A DNA stretch of 24,578 nt from Acephala macrosclerotiorum (GCA_014904845.1 MU119713.1:1-24578); one strand, 5' to 3'. Counted from the stretch's first letter, positions 1 to 11,793 are shown. Made by a program: numbers and translations. The notes: a model not told the origin generated them from the sequence alone.

Positions 1-3000
1 TTTTTTTAAATAAATACGATTAAATTTAAAAATAAATTAATTAAATAATAATTTTATAAATTATTTTTTATTCGTAAAATGTTATTAATTTAACGAGTAA
101 TATAATATTTTCGAATTATATTTTTTATATTTTTTATCGTTTTAATTTTAATAATAATTAATATTATAAATACGTTTTATTATAATATTTAAAAATAAAT
201 ATCAAAAATAAAAAATATAAAAATAATATCGTTCGATTTCGTTATATTATTAATTATTTTAATCGCTATTTAAAATTGCTTTTTTTTTTATAAATCGAAA
301 AATTCTCGAAATAATATATTATACGTACGTTTTAATAAAACGTAATATTTTTTTATTAAATTAATCGAATTATAAGTTTTTATTAATATAATTTTCGAAT
401 TAATATTTATATTTTTAATATTATTACGAAATTTTTTAAAATTAAAATTCGTTTCGAAATTATAAATAATAAATATTAATAATTTAAAATAAACGTCGAT
501 TTAATACGTTTAAAAAACAATTTATATTTTTTTCGTTAATATATTTATAAAAAACTTTACGATTTAAAATATTATAATTTCGTTTACAATTTAAAATATT
601 AATTTTTTATCGATTTATAATACGTTTAAATAAATGAAATAATTAAAATTATAATCGTCGTATAATATAAATTTAAAATAATCGAAAAATTTATTATTTA
701 TTTAATATTATTAATAAAAAAAATTTATTTTTTTAATTTTTTCGAAATTTATAAAATATTTTTTATATTTTAATATTCGCGCGAATTTAATAATCGATAA
801 ATATTTAAAATATTTATATAATTGTTTAAATTTTATTTTAATTAAATAATAAATAATAAAATCGATTTTTATTATAAAAATTTTATAATTATTATAAATT
901 AAATTTTTAAATAAATTAAATAATATTTAAAAATATTTAAACGTTTTAATAATAAATATATATTATTAAAATTATTAAATTTAATTCGTAGTTTATTTAT
1001 ATTTTAAAAATATAATAAAAAAATACGTTTATTAAAACTACGTAAAATATAATACGTTTAATTAATATATTAATATTAATAAATTTATTAATTTTAAATT
1101 TAATTATTATTTTTTTAATTTTAAATTCGTTTAATTTAATATTTCGAATTTATTAAAAAATTAAATATTAATTTTCGTCGATAATCGATCGTTAAACGAC
1201 GTTAATATCGATTATAATACTTATAAAAATGTTTAATACGTAGCGATTTATTAAATACGTTTTTATATTAGTAAATATTAAAAATAATTTTAATTATATT
1301 ATAATATTCAATATTATATAATAAATTAATTAATAATCGAGTAATTTAATAATTTTAAATTTATTAATAGTATTATAAAATGTTATAAAATAATTAATCG
1401 ATCGCGTAATATCGTTTTTATATAAAAAATTTTTTTAATAAATTTAATAACGAATTATTTATATTTTTTAATAATATCGAAATTTAATTTTTTAAATTTA
1501 ATTACGAATTAAATTATTTTATTTTTATTAAACGATTTCAATTTTTTAAAACTATTATACGTTTTTATTTTATTTTTTAACGTATAATAAATATTTTAAT
1601 AATTCGAATTTTTATAAACGAAATATTTTTTCTCGTTTTAATATATTATCGATTTTTTATAATTAGTTTAATTATTATATTAAATATTTTTATTATAATA
1701 TTTACGGTTTACAAAATATAATTCGATCGTATTTCAATAAATTTTTTTTTTTTCGATTATAAAAGTTTTAAAAATTGTTTTTATTTTCGTTTAAAATAAA
1801 ATCGTATTACGAACGTTTTTATATATCGTTTAAAAACTCGATAAAAATCGAAAAAACGTTTAATAGTATTTTAATACGTTTTAATAAACGTAATAAAATT
1901 TATTTCGTATAATAATTTTTATTCGTATATTCGAACGTAAATTAAACTATTTTTAAATTAGTTTTTAATATAATATTTCAAAGTATTTAAAAATCGTTTT
2001 ATTTAAATTTTACGTTCGAATTAATACGAATATAATCGTATTTTATTAATTAAATATTTTATTTTAACGTTTTTCGATTTCGAAATTCGATTTTATAATT
2101 TTAATTATTTTATTAAAAAATACACTTTTTTTAACGAACTTTTAATAATAAAATTTATTAGTTTTATTAATAAATATAATCGAAAACGCGTTATAATAAT
2201 TTTTAAATTTAACGTTTATTTTGAAATATAAATCTTTAAATATTCGTATAAATATATTTAATAAATTTTTTTTTTATAGTATTTAAATTTATTATTATAA
2301 ATTTTTATAAAAATAATTCATTTTTTATTAAAATTAAATATTATTTAATTTTCGCGATCGAAATTATATATTAATTAATTAAAATTTTATAATAATTTTT
2401 TAATTTTTAATAATAATAAAAACGATAAATTTTATTTCAAATTTTCGTTTTTTAGTAATAAATTTAATAATAATATTTTATTACGCTTTTAAAATTGTTT
2501 TTAAAGTATTGTACGTTCGAATAACGTCGTTTATTTTATAAAAAGTTTTATAATAAATTTTAATAATTAAAAAAAAAATTCGAAAATATTAATATTATTT
2601 TTTTTTAATTTTTTCGATAAAAATAACGAAAAATACTAATTTTTAAATTTATTTTATTTTTAAATCGATTATATTTTTTTATAAATTGAAATTTTTTATT
2701 AAATTTATTTTTATAATTTTTTTATACGATTATTTTAATTATTTTTTTTTGTTTGTAATATTTATTAATATTTTTAAAATTTTAATAAATTGTTTTTTCG
2801 ATATTTATATTTCGTTTATTTATAAAATTTTATATAATTTTTTTTTCGTGTTTTTATTTTTTATTTTTTTAAATATTTTTTTTATTTATTTTAAAAATAT
2901 TTTTTTATATTTTATTTATAATTTATAGTTTTAATTATTTTTCGCTTTAAAATTTTATATTTATTTTAATATATATTATATTAAATCGAAAAATAAAAAA

Positions 3001-5240
3001 AATAATAAAAAAGTTTTTTTTTAATTAAAATCGTATTTTAAAAAAATATAATCGTATTTTCGAAAAATATTTTATTAAATCGTATTATACTCGATAAATA
3101 TATTAATTTAACGAGTTTTTATATCGAGTTTATAAATAGTATTTTTAGTATTATTTAACAAATTATAATAAAATATTTATTATTAATACGCGATAAAACG
3201 TAAAATAAAAAATTAATTAATTTTAAATCGAAAAAAATAAAATAAACGTAAAATTGTAATATTTTTTAAAAATTTGATAATTTTTTTTAATACAAATAAT
3301 AATTATTTTTTTTTACGTTTAATTAAACTAATAAATTGTATACAATTTAAATTTTTTTATTCGATCGATTTTATTTAATTTAATATTAATAATTTAATTT
3401 TATTTATTTTATTCTCAAAAAAATATTTATTTATTTATATAATTAAATAAAATAAACGTAAAATTAAAAAATGAATATTAAAATAATTATTATTAAAAAT
3501 AATAAAAATTATAATTCGAATTATTTAATCGATCGTTTAAACGATTATATAATTAAATCGATATTAATTTTATAATAAAATGTTTTTTCGAAAAAAAAAA
3601 AAATAATAAATTTTTTTATAAAAAAATTTTTATTTTTAATATATAATTTAATATTATTATTTATTTTATATTTATATAAAATTTATAACTCGAGAATTAT
3701 TATTAATAATATTTATATTTATTTTTAATTTATTAGTTTTTTTTTTAATATTTATTTCAAAGTTAAATTTATAATATTTTCTTTTTTTAATTTCGATTTT
3801 AAAATCGAAAATATTGTCAATAATTAATAAAATTTAATATTTATTTAAATTTTAAATTTAAAATTATTTTAATAATAAAAAGATTTATACGATTAACGAA
3901 AAAAAAAATTTTCGATTTCGAAAATATCGAAGTTTTTTATTTAGATAATTTATTCTAATAATATTAGTAATTATCGTAATTTTTAATCGTTATTTAAATT
4001 TATACTAATAAATAATTTTTTTCGAATTTTTATTTTTTAAAAATTTTTTTTTTTTATTGATTGTATTATTATTCGATATTCGATATATTATTCGAATAAT
4101 GTATTTAAAAAAATATTTAATAAAATAAAATATTTTTAAAGTTTTTTTAAATTTTTTTATTTTAAAAATTTAAATAATAAAATAAAAAAATTTAAATTAA
4201 TTTATTTAAATATTACTCGATTATAATAATCGATTAAATTTCGATATCGTCGATAAACGTTTTAATCGTACATTTGATTCGATCGTGTTTTTATTATTTT
4301 AATTTTTTTTTTTAATTCGATATCGATAGAATAATAAATCGAAAATTTCGAACAACGCTCGAAAATATTATTTTATTAATCGATAAATTTTCTCTTTCGA
4401 AAACAAATTTAAAAAATCGTATTATAACTTTATAAAATATTTATATTTAAAAAAATACTTAAAAAACTTCGATATATAATTTCGTAAATTTAAATATAAA
4501 ATTTTAAATAAAATATAAAATTTTAAAAATTTTAAAAAAATATATAAAAAAATTAATTTAAAATTTAAAATTTTTTATTTATAATTAAAATAACTCGTAT
4601 TACGTAAATAATACGTAATTTAATAAAAATTAATATTAGTTTTTAAAACGAATAATTAATTAATTAATTAAAAATTTTAATATTTTTAATTAAATTATTT
4701 ATTTATTAAATAATATATAATTATTATATATTAATTTTAATATAAAAAAAATAATTTTTATTTTTTAATTATAATTATTTAATATATAATTAAAACGTTA
4801 AAATTACGTAATTAATTATTAATAATTTTTTTTTATAATTAATTATTTTAATAAATTAAATTAAATTAAATTTTTAAATATTAAAAATATTATATTTATT
4901 TAATAATTATAATTAATTTATAATTATTATATTATAAAGAATTTTTAATTAATAATTATTAAAATAATATTTTAAATTTTAAATTTATTTAATTAAACTC
5001 GTAAAAAATAAAATATTATTTAATTTTAAATTTATTATAATATATTTATTATAATAAAATAATAAAATAATAATAAAATAAAAATTTATTAATCATTTAA
5101 AAATATTATAAACGAAATAATAATAATTTAAAAATATTTTTCTCGTATTAAAAAAAAATTAATTCGACGACTTATTAAACGAATTAATAACGAACGAAAT
5201 TTTTTTTTAAATACTCGACGTATATTTTACTTTGTAAATC

Positions 5241-5260
5241 TCGTAAAAACGTTTTTACGA
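5241..5260. repeat. 20-bp perfect palindrome
   Basis: The sequence TCGTAAAAACGTTTTTACGA reads the same on both strands. It lies in the AT-rich block and has no gene next to it. It may be a remnant of an inverted repeat of a degraded element; AT-rich DNA produces such palindromes by chance more often than normal DNA does. Confidence 0.6.
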
Positions 5261-5399
5261 AAGATTATAAAGTTTTCGATTTTAATAATTTATTTTTATT
5301 TTAAATTTTAAATTAAAAAAAATTAATTTAAACGTTTTATAAATATTTAAAATTAATATAATTATTAAAATAAAATTTTTAATTTTATCGAATAATAAA

Positions 5400-6040
5400 A
5401 TTAATAAATTAATAAACTTTTTAACGTTTAAAATAAAAATGTATTTTCGATAAAATTTTATATTAAAAATTTTTTTAAAAAAATACTTTTTAAAATTCTC
5501 GTTTTTTATATCGATTTATTATAATGGATTTAATTAATTTAAATTATTTTTTTTAATATATAATTTTAAAAAAAAAAATTTTAAATTTTTTTTAAAAATT
5601 ATATTATTATTTTAATATTTTAAATAAAAACGTATTTTTAATAAAATATTATATTAAAAAAAAAAATTTTATATTAAATTATTACGATTAATTTTATTAA
5701 TTATAAATAATTATAACGATTATATTTATTAAAAAAAAAAAATTTAAAACTTTTTTTGAAAATTATATAATTATAAAATTAAACTTCGACGTTTTATTAT
5801 TTTAACGTTTAAAATAAAACGTATTTTTAAAATTTTATAATAAAAAAATACTTTTTAAAATTTTCGTTTTTTATATCGAATTATTATAATTAATTTAATT
5901 AATTTAAATTATTTTATTTAATATATAATTTTAAAAAGAAACTTTTTAAAATCTTTTTTAAAAATTATATAATTATAAAAATATTTTAATACTTAAAATA
6001 AAAACGTATTTAAAAATTTTATAATTATTATTTTTATTAA
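5400..6040. repeat. Degenerate tandem repeat, unit about 190 bp
   Basis: A landmark of the form TTTTAAyrTTTAAAATAAAA followed by (A)CGTATTT recurs at about 5421, 5611, 5801 and 5984, so the period is 190, 190 and 183 bp. Downstream of the first and third landmarks, a longer stretch is shared: a run ending TACTTTTTAAAATT, then CGTTTTTTATATCGA, then TTTAATTAATTTAAATTATTTT, with only scattered differences. The units differ mostly at C/T and G/A positions, as expected if an older tandem array was mutated by RIP. The unit length is close to a nucleosome repeat, as in many satellites. Low complexity makes the exact boundaries uncertain. Confidence 0.6.
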
Positions 6041-6386
6041 ATACGATTATATTTTATTAATTTATATAATAACGAATTAATAAAATCGTTTAAAACTTGA
6101 AATTTAACGATATTTAATTAAATTTTAATTTATTTATAAGTTTTATATAATTCGTATTAATAAATAACTTTTAATTATAATCGTAATATAAATCGAAATT
6201 TTAGTATTTTTTTTATTAAATCGATTATATATTAGTTCGAAGTTACTACGTAATTACCCCTGCTACAAAATCCTTAATAAACTAATTAAATCGCTCCATT
6301 TGGGCACCTCGATTAAATTTGGGTGAAATCGCCTATTGTGAGAAGTGTTAATGTCACGTGCATATAGAAAAGTTGATATTAGTCCT

Positions 6387-6434
6387 TAAGCCGAACAGGC
6401 AATAAGCCGGACAAGCAATAAGCCGGACAGGCAA
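6387..6434. repeat. Three tandem copies of a 16-bp unit
   Basis: Three head-to-tail 16-bp units, TAAGCCGRACARGCAA, occupy 6387-6402, 6403-6418 and 6419-6434. Unit 1 has A where units 2 and 3 have G in CCGGAC, and unit 2 has A where the others have G in CAGGCAA. Each unit carries a CCG triplet. The array lies about 150 bp inside the island edge and about 315 bp beyond the dioxygenase stop codon. Confidence 0.9.
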
Positions 6435-6624
6435 TAATATTAAACCCATGGCTATATTACCACTCTAAGAAAGTAACTTCCAAAGCAAGAACACAGCCGA
6501 GATATAATGAAAATAAATGGAAATTTACAACGTTATCCAACCTATAGACTGAAGGCCATTCCATTCATAACATCGTAGACGAGAAGCAATTGCAAAGCCA
6601 GAACGCAGGAAAAAAGAAATAAGA

Positions 6625-6694
6625 GGTACGGTTAGAAACGTCGAGTTCATGCAGCTGAAGAGATATGCGAGTTTGTTGCCATTTTAACCGTACC
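6625..6694. repeat. 10-bp inverted repeat downstream of dioxygenase gene
   Basis: GGTACGGTTA at 6625-6634 is the exact reverse complement of TAACCGTACC at 6685-6694, with a 50-base spacer. It lies 55-124 bases past the minus-strand stop codon at 6749, so it would be in the 3' untranslated region and could form a long-loop hairpin. It could also be chance. Confidence 0.45.
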
Positions 6695-6748
6695 CGAAAT
6701 AAGCATCAATATGAAACATAAGGCAACCACCCCACTGAATCTTCGACT

Positions 6749-8272
6749 TCAGTCGCAAGTTCCTGCGACTCTTAAGATGACCCCATTCTTTCTTGGTGGT
6801 TCGATGTCCCAATAGGATTGTCGCTCCTCATCGTCGAAAACACGGGACCACGCGATCCTCAACGGTAGAGGCAGTTTCCAGCACATATTCTCATTGTTGA
6901 GCCAGACTCGAATTAGATGACGGTGATTCCTTTCACTATTTTCGAAGGCTTCTCTCCTATGCAGAATTCCCATGTTATTCACAAACCTGATATCCCCTTT
7001 CACCATGCTGGTAGAGATCTCGTGCTTTTTGGCGATGAAGTGAACGGCATCAAGAGCCTCTGCCTGAGCTTCCGTGAGTCCTGGAATGCCCTCCGTGCGC
7101 GATTCGTGGGGCTCGTGTCCAACTAGAAGGCGGCGCGAGAAGCTCACAATGATCTTCCCTTTGGAATTGTACATGAGTGCGCGTTTGTAGTAGGGCGGGT
7201 CTCGGCCAAATCTATTCAAATATAATTTATATATACTCTTCTAATGGACTAGGGGAGAACTTACGTATCAAAAGGCCAGTCGGGCGCGGACAGAACATGG
7301 ATTATATCTGGTCGAGTTGCGGCGAGTTCATTGTACACAGTCCACGAAGAAGCCAGAATGCTTTGGCCACCTGCCGCAGCAAGGCTGCGTGTAAAGAGAC
7401 AAAGACAGTCTGTAACTGTGTCGGTATGGAATGGCTTGAAGCCGAGTCAGAATGAGGGAGTCTGATAGGCTATCATTGAGGATAAGGCCTACCTTGTCGA
7501 GATTATATTGACTACCACTCTCATCGTTGCGCTTGATGACGTGCACTAAAAACGAGTCAGTATCGAAAATCGACTCGAGAATGGGAACAACTTGCTCAAC
7601 ATAGATCCTCTTTGGTCTTGCTTCCCTCGGCGCTCGCCCACATAGCTGGACATGCCAAGATATACGACAGTCAAGTCCTCTGTGCTGAAAACATCCGGGT
7701 CTAGACCACGAATGATGGCAAAACCCCGGCCGTCGTAGACATCTTCGCACGTCTTATCAAGTTGCTTCCCAAGATTTGGGAGCGGAAAGGTACTGCGAGA
7801 TACTTTCTCGCCGTCAAGTTCTTGCTCTACTTCAATCAGCCCTTATTTCGACAGTCCAATTATTAGAGATTGCACAAAAGGTCTGCCTACCTTTGAAATA
7901 TTTCAAAGCCTCGACAATTTCGGCCTTGTCATCCTTAGTAAGAAGGTAAACATACTCTGCTTCATCCTTGAAGTCGCCGTTGGTCCAAACAAGTGGCCCG
8001 GAGACGGACTGAGGCCAACCCTCTGGAACAGACTGCTGAAGACCACCCGCTTTGATCCGAGCTGTTCCGCGAGCGAGGTACTTCGCTTCATCAACGTCGT
8101 AACCGATATCAGCATTAGCTTCGGGTTGAGGATCGGTCGGCAGCGGTTTGAGGCCATCAATGCGAAAGCGCTCACGCAGACCGTAGGAGTAGTAGGGTTC
8201 GGATGGGTTAGAGTCAGGCTCTGTGAAGGCTCTCCCAGTGCTTGGGAACAACACATCCAAGGATGGCGCCAT
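6749..8272 (-). CDS. TauD/TfdA-like Fe(II)/2-oxoglutarate dioxygenase
   Basis: This is a complete five-exon gene encoding 437 aa. Exons on the minus strand are 8272-7891, 7841-7596, 7545-7493, 7434-7265 and 7211-6749; introns are 49, 50, 58 and 53 nt. Intron 2 is of the GC-AG type (donor GCAAGT at 7595); the others are GT-AG. Enzymes of this family use Fe(II), O2 and 2-oxoglutarate to hydroxylate small substrates, and TauD itself releases sulfite from taurine. The expected iron ligands are visible: His230 and Asp232 in PFHTD at the start of exon 4, and distal His368 in NMGILHRREAF. Arg381 or Arg385 in RHLIRVWL is the probable 2-oxoglutarate-binding arginine. Other family-like stretches are GRGFAIIRGLDP and GIPGLTEAQAEALDAVHF. 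No signal peptide is seen, so it is probably cytosolic. The start is the ATG whose frame leads into the family sequence. The substrate cannot be told from sequence. Its 5' end faces the transcription factor gene. Confidence 0.88.
7546..7595 (-). other. GC-AG intron in the dioxygenase gene
   Basis: No GT donor keeps the frame between GSML and the next exon. A GC donor with the favourable sequence GCAAGT at 7595-7590 does so, leaving phase 1 and giving ...GSML-M-HVIKR. The intron is 50 nt, with a CTGAC branch-like sequence shortly before the TTTTTAG acceptor. GC-AG introns are a known minor class, and GCAAGT is their typical donor. Confidence 0.75.
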
Positions 8273-9413
8273 TGCTTAGCTGGTTTTCCTAGGTGTCCAA
8301 ACTTAAGTAGAAAATGATTGATAGATTTGACGTAATTCTGATGATTCAAACAAAGGGTATGTCACATTGATTCAAAAACTAAAGGATGAGCCACGCTTTC
8401 CCTCCTTGAGGGGAGTAGGATTTTATGCGAGAATCGCACCCCAAAACATGTGTCATCGCAACCGTCGCCTCCACGCGCAGATAATGATCACCCGACATAT
8501 ATCTAGGCACGGTGCATTGTTTGGGAGGGCCTTACATTCCACAATTCAGCTGGCGATCAGCCGTCGAGGTTATCTCATGTTGCACTACAGCTTTAGAAAC
8601 TCTCACACTATCAATTTGAGGCTCAAAGTCTGCGTATCAGAACGAAGGTCGCTATCCTGGCTGGCCCCGATGAGTCGCGGACTTCGACCACCCTCCCTTC
8701 CGACTTCCGGATTAAGCTTCGTGCATCGTACTTTGGGGTGTTGCGGGGTTCACATCCTAGCAGTCGCAGAAAGTTCTCAGAGGGAGGCGCTCGATTATAC
8801 GGCTCTCCGCACTTGTTAAAGATATCATTCGGGGTTGAAGCGAGGGGTCGAACGCGAGAGCGCTAAGCGATGTAGCAAACCAGGCCACTTGACCCCACGT
8901 CGACACCCTCACTTTCCAACTTAGCATGATTGAAAGCTTTGATGGCAAATTGAAGCTAATTACGTTTTGAAATTATTCTCTCAAACTACTCCAAAGAGCC
9001 CTATCAAACTCAAACCGAGACATTCACTTGTGACTCGTTGGGATGTCAGACAAGAAAGAAAATATTAGAATGTAGCTTGGCCAAGCCTCGCGCTTGAGCG
9101 GGCCGGCCCCACAAGAGAACTGGTGGTGAAGTTGTTGATCTGCTGGATCGAAGAGAAAAGCGATGAGATCGTCATGATTGGAATTTTAGTGACAACCCCA
9201 GGTTTAGTCGTACAAAAGACACATAGCCGCCATAACAAATAATCCACCCACAGCTCAATTGAAGCTTCAATCTCGATCGTTCGTGTCACTAGGAGTCACA
9301 CTAAGTTGAACAGCCAGGGTACAGCCGTCAGTGCCTTTCAAGGCTTGTGACAGTAGACCTGAAAAGGAGTGATCGAGGCAAGCATGTGACGAGGTGATAA
9401 GGATATCGCCCAT
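8273..9413. other. Intergenic region between dioxygenase 5' end and transcription factor 3' end
   Basis: I see no recognisable gene in these 1.1 kb. The longest open frame (8367-8819, +) has no familiar motif and an arginine/serine-rich composition typical of a chance frame. The part next to 8272 must hold the dioxygenase promoter. It contains CCGATGAG at 8667-8674, the same core as the motif array at 17174-17678, about 395 bp upstream of the dioxygenase ATG. The part next to 9414 should hold the 3' untranslated region of the transcription factor gene. Confidence 0.55.
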
Positions 9414-11793
9414 TCAAGCACTGGGGCCAGGTAGCCATTCCTCATCATAAAGCTGTGAAATCCAATAGAAATCGTGTCCAAACTCTTGTTCCTCCCTTAT
9501 GGTCTTCATTAGTGTAGCTGCATGTCAGATGTTAGTATATTTCCCCATAACTGTTTCTATAGCTTACCTCGTTCCTGAACCAAGAAGGCAGTACGGTGAA
9601 CAAATTCAGATTGCTCTGCGGTTAGCTCTGCTTCCGCCATCAATTTCGCGACGTTACCCGAGTCTACTGCGAGCGAGAAGGGTAAAGCCCCTTTGTTCAG
9701 CCAATGGAAGTGAGCTAGCATAGTTTTCGCACCAGCGTGATGCCCCTGGATGCTTCTAAGGTTAGCATATCGGGCCTAGATTTGATCGTCAGTCTCCAGT
9801 TCAAGTGTTTGTAGGATAGTGCACACGAGCCTGTAGGCCATATTGCTTCGCTGTCTCCTCGTCGCGCTTCGTAATCATGCTGCAACTGTGGAGTAAAATA
9901 AAAATGGTGAAGTAGATCGTCAACCAATATTTGCGTTTGTTGTCCTTGACCAGGTCATTAAGACTATCCAGCACTTTCTTACTCAGTGGCCGCAAGATCT
10001 TGGTGTACATTATGCATTCCATCTGTGCAATCATGATTACTGGCATAGGAACACATTCGAAGAAAGGGCTTGATGGATCATCAACCTTCTCTCCGCCAAG
10101 CTTGTCGTCGCCGGAGATGTGATGAGGATTGCTAGTTTTCCGACATCCTACCCAAAGGCGGAAGCAATCTTGGAGGAGAGATCTTTCTTTGTGAGACTGT
10201 AGATTATTTTAGCCCTGCTCATCTCAAGCTGTGCCTTGAACTGACCTTGGCTTCATGTATGTGCTTGAACGCGGCCATGTAAGTGTAATATAGCAATTCG
10301 TCCTCTGTTTTTCCTGAATTCCGTGGTGCGAGAGCGCCCAGTATGTATTTTGCAACACTCTTGTCGATGAAGTCTTGCAGCATCTGTGCCGTCTCTTCCA
10401 TATCGGCAAGTGCATATCTCGGGATCTTATGGCTCTTGACGACACTTCCGCTGTTCCACTGCTCCTCCAGCATGTCACCTTCCACAGGGACAAACTCCTT
10501 GACCTTGACTTGGTAAGGTGCATCCAGAAATATCTGCGATATGACGATAGTTTTCGTCTCTTCGGAGGCCCATGTAGTGATATCAATGAGTTCCATATTC
10601 TGCCATCTTTTGCTGAATAGTTGATATGGCGCTGCCTGCTCTCTATATACAGATGCGTCGGAGATGATGTATCGAAGACAGGGTAGCTTGCATATTGTTG
10701 GGCCCGTCACTCGTTGACATGTCAAGCAAGAACCATTAACGTTATTAGGATCGGGCCAACACTAAATAACACGTCCTCGTTAGTGACCGGAATCAGCTCG
10801 AGGAGCAATATAACGTACCCGAACTCTGTGCATTCTACACCTGATGCAGCCTTTCAGCTCTCTTGTTTGGGCTGTCAATTCCCTCTTTCGATCATCCGTG
10901 AAGGCTCCGCGACGACGACCAGCGCTAGGACCTCCTACTCCAACTTTTGACTTCGGATTGCGATTCGAGGCTTTGCTCTTCGTTTGTTTTCGGGACTTCT
11001 GTGTGCGAAAGACTGTCAGAATTCCGGTTATGTTGTATGTAAACGTTTCAGAGAGACTTACTGGTTTCAATTCCCAAGATCTACTGCAAGGTCCGTATCT
11101 TGGGGCCAGCTCGGAATAGGTTGCCTTGTCTTCTGGGGTGACAGGTTGGCAGAGGTTGGGGCCGGACCTCAGTAGATCTGGGAGAGGGGACGACGATTCT
11201 AGGGTCCAACGATGGGTGGTGTCAATCTCGGGCACACGCGATACAAATAAGCCACATGCACTCCCATTTGAGCTGGAAGTAACATTCATGTCGGCGTTTC
11301 CATTCCCGAAGGCTGCCAGAGGGACATTGGAAAGAGTCTGCGGCGCACAGGGACTGTACATCGGATTGATATATTTGTTGACTGCTGAAGGCGATGGAGG
11401 GAAGCTAGTCTGCTGCATGCCCGGTAGCCCTGCATACGGATTGTCAACGAGAGACCATGTCGAGCCATAATTGGCAGATGGGTGTAAATTGACTGAATCC
11501 TGGGTTCCTTCGAAGCTAAAGAGTGGGTGGTTCAAGTTGGAGAAAGAGTCATCAAGCACTGGGGATATCGGTGGGGCGGGCACGAAATTCGCCGGAAGCT
11601 CTATCCCTAAGCTGCTGCAGAGGGTTTCCGCTGGGAGGCCTAGAATGGCCGCTGCTTCACGCAGTTGGACGTCTGAGTACGATTGAGATGCAGCGGAACG
11701 TGTAGGTGAGGATAGGTCCTCACCGCCATTCTCCATGGATTCACAGCGGGCGCTAATCTGGCGAGGACCGGGACGAAGCGGGGTGGGGCTCAT
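9414..11793 (-). CDS. Zn(II)2Cys6 fungal transcription factor
   Basis: This is a six-exon gene encoding about 703 aa. Exons on the minus strand are 11793-11062, 10998-10819, 10761-10246, 10196-9825, 9775-9568 and 9517-9414; introns are 63, 57, 49, 49 and 50 nt. Residues 1-244 are Pro/Ser/Asn-rich and probably disordered. A basic stretch (KSRKQTKSKASNRNPKSK) and RRGAFTDDRKRELTAQTREL come next. The binuclear zinc cluster is Cys295-X2-Cys298-X6-Cys305-X10-Cys316-X2-Cys319-X8-Cys328. The remainder (YREQ..RW.NM, EFVPVEGD, FRLWVGCRKTSNP, GAKTMLAHFHWLNKG, FYWISQLYDEEW) resembles a common Pezizomycotina C6 family that I know only as uncharacterised regulators. The protein should act in the nucleus, binding CGG-type sites. 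Intron 1 could be read through, since its 63 nt are open. The exon 4/5 donor is weak (GTGCAC), and a GC donor six bases upstream is an alternative. It shares a promoter region with the kinase-like gene. Confidence 0.87.

Larger units (their letters stand above)
1..6240. repeat. AT-rich, RIP-degraded gene-free block (left)
   Basis: This block is almost entirely A and T. The few C and G bases are nearly all in CpG pairs (acg, tcg, cga). No coding sequence is supportable: stops are dense in all frames, and the only open frame of any length (2686-2928) is a phenylalanine/isoleucine-rich reading of T runs. The pattern is what repeat-induced point mutation of transposable elements would leave in an ascomycete when nearly all C in CpA, CpT and CpC have become T on both strands. 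The original elements cannot be identified by eye. Within the block I can see a tandem repeat of about 190 bp near 5400-6040 and a 20-bp palindrome at 5241-5260. Composition changes abruptly near 6240. Confidence 0.85.
6240..6748. other. Left island edge, no gene found
   Basis: Base composition changes here from RIP-type AT DNA to ordinary sequence, over about 50 bases around 6240-6300. I see no convincing coding sequence. It holds a three-unit 16-bp direct repeat (6387-6434), a CACGTG hexamer near 6354-6359, and a 10-bp inverted repeat (6625-6634 with 6685-6694). The dioxygenase gene ends on the minus strand at 6749, so the right part of this stretch should contain its 3' untranslated region and polyadenylation signals. 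Confidence 0.6.

Noticed and set aside
2686..2928. Open frame of 80 codons, very rich in Phe and Ile
   Set aside because: It comes from T runs in RIP-type AT DNA; it has no motif and no promoter context, and composition alone explains it.
1..6240. Mitochondrial DNA or an AT-rich protist genome
   Set aside because: No tRNA, rRNA or mitochondrial protein genes are seen, the C/G are confined to CpG, and the block joins directly to nuclear-type intron-bearing fungal genes.
8367..8819. Plus-strand open frame of 150 codons in the intergenic region
   Set aside because: No familiar domain, Arg/Ser/Leu-rich composition, and no start context or intron signals; it probably overlaps the dioxygenase promoter.
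9065..9289. Minus-strand open frame of 74 codons after the transcription factor gene
   Set aside because: No recognisable sequence; it lies beyond a well-supported stop codon, in likely 3' untranslated sequence.
10999..11061. Treating the transcription factor exons 1 and 2 as one exon
   Set aside because: Reading through is possible, but a strong GTAAGT donor, a CTGAC branch sequence and a CACACAG acceptor with a length divisible by three favour a 63-nt intron. This is not certain.
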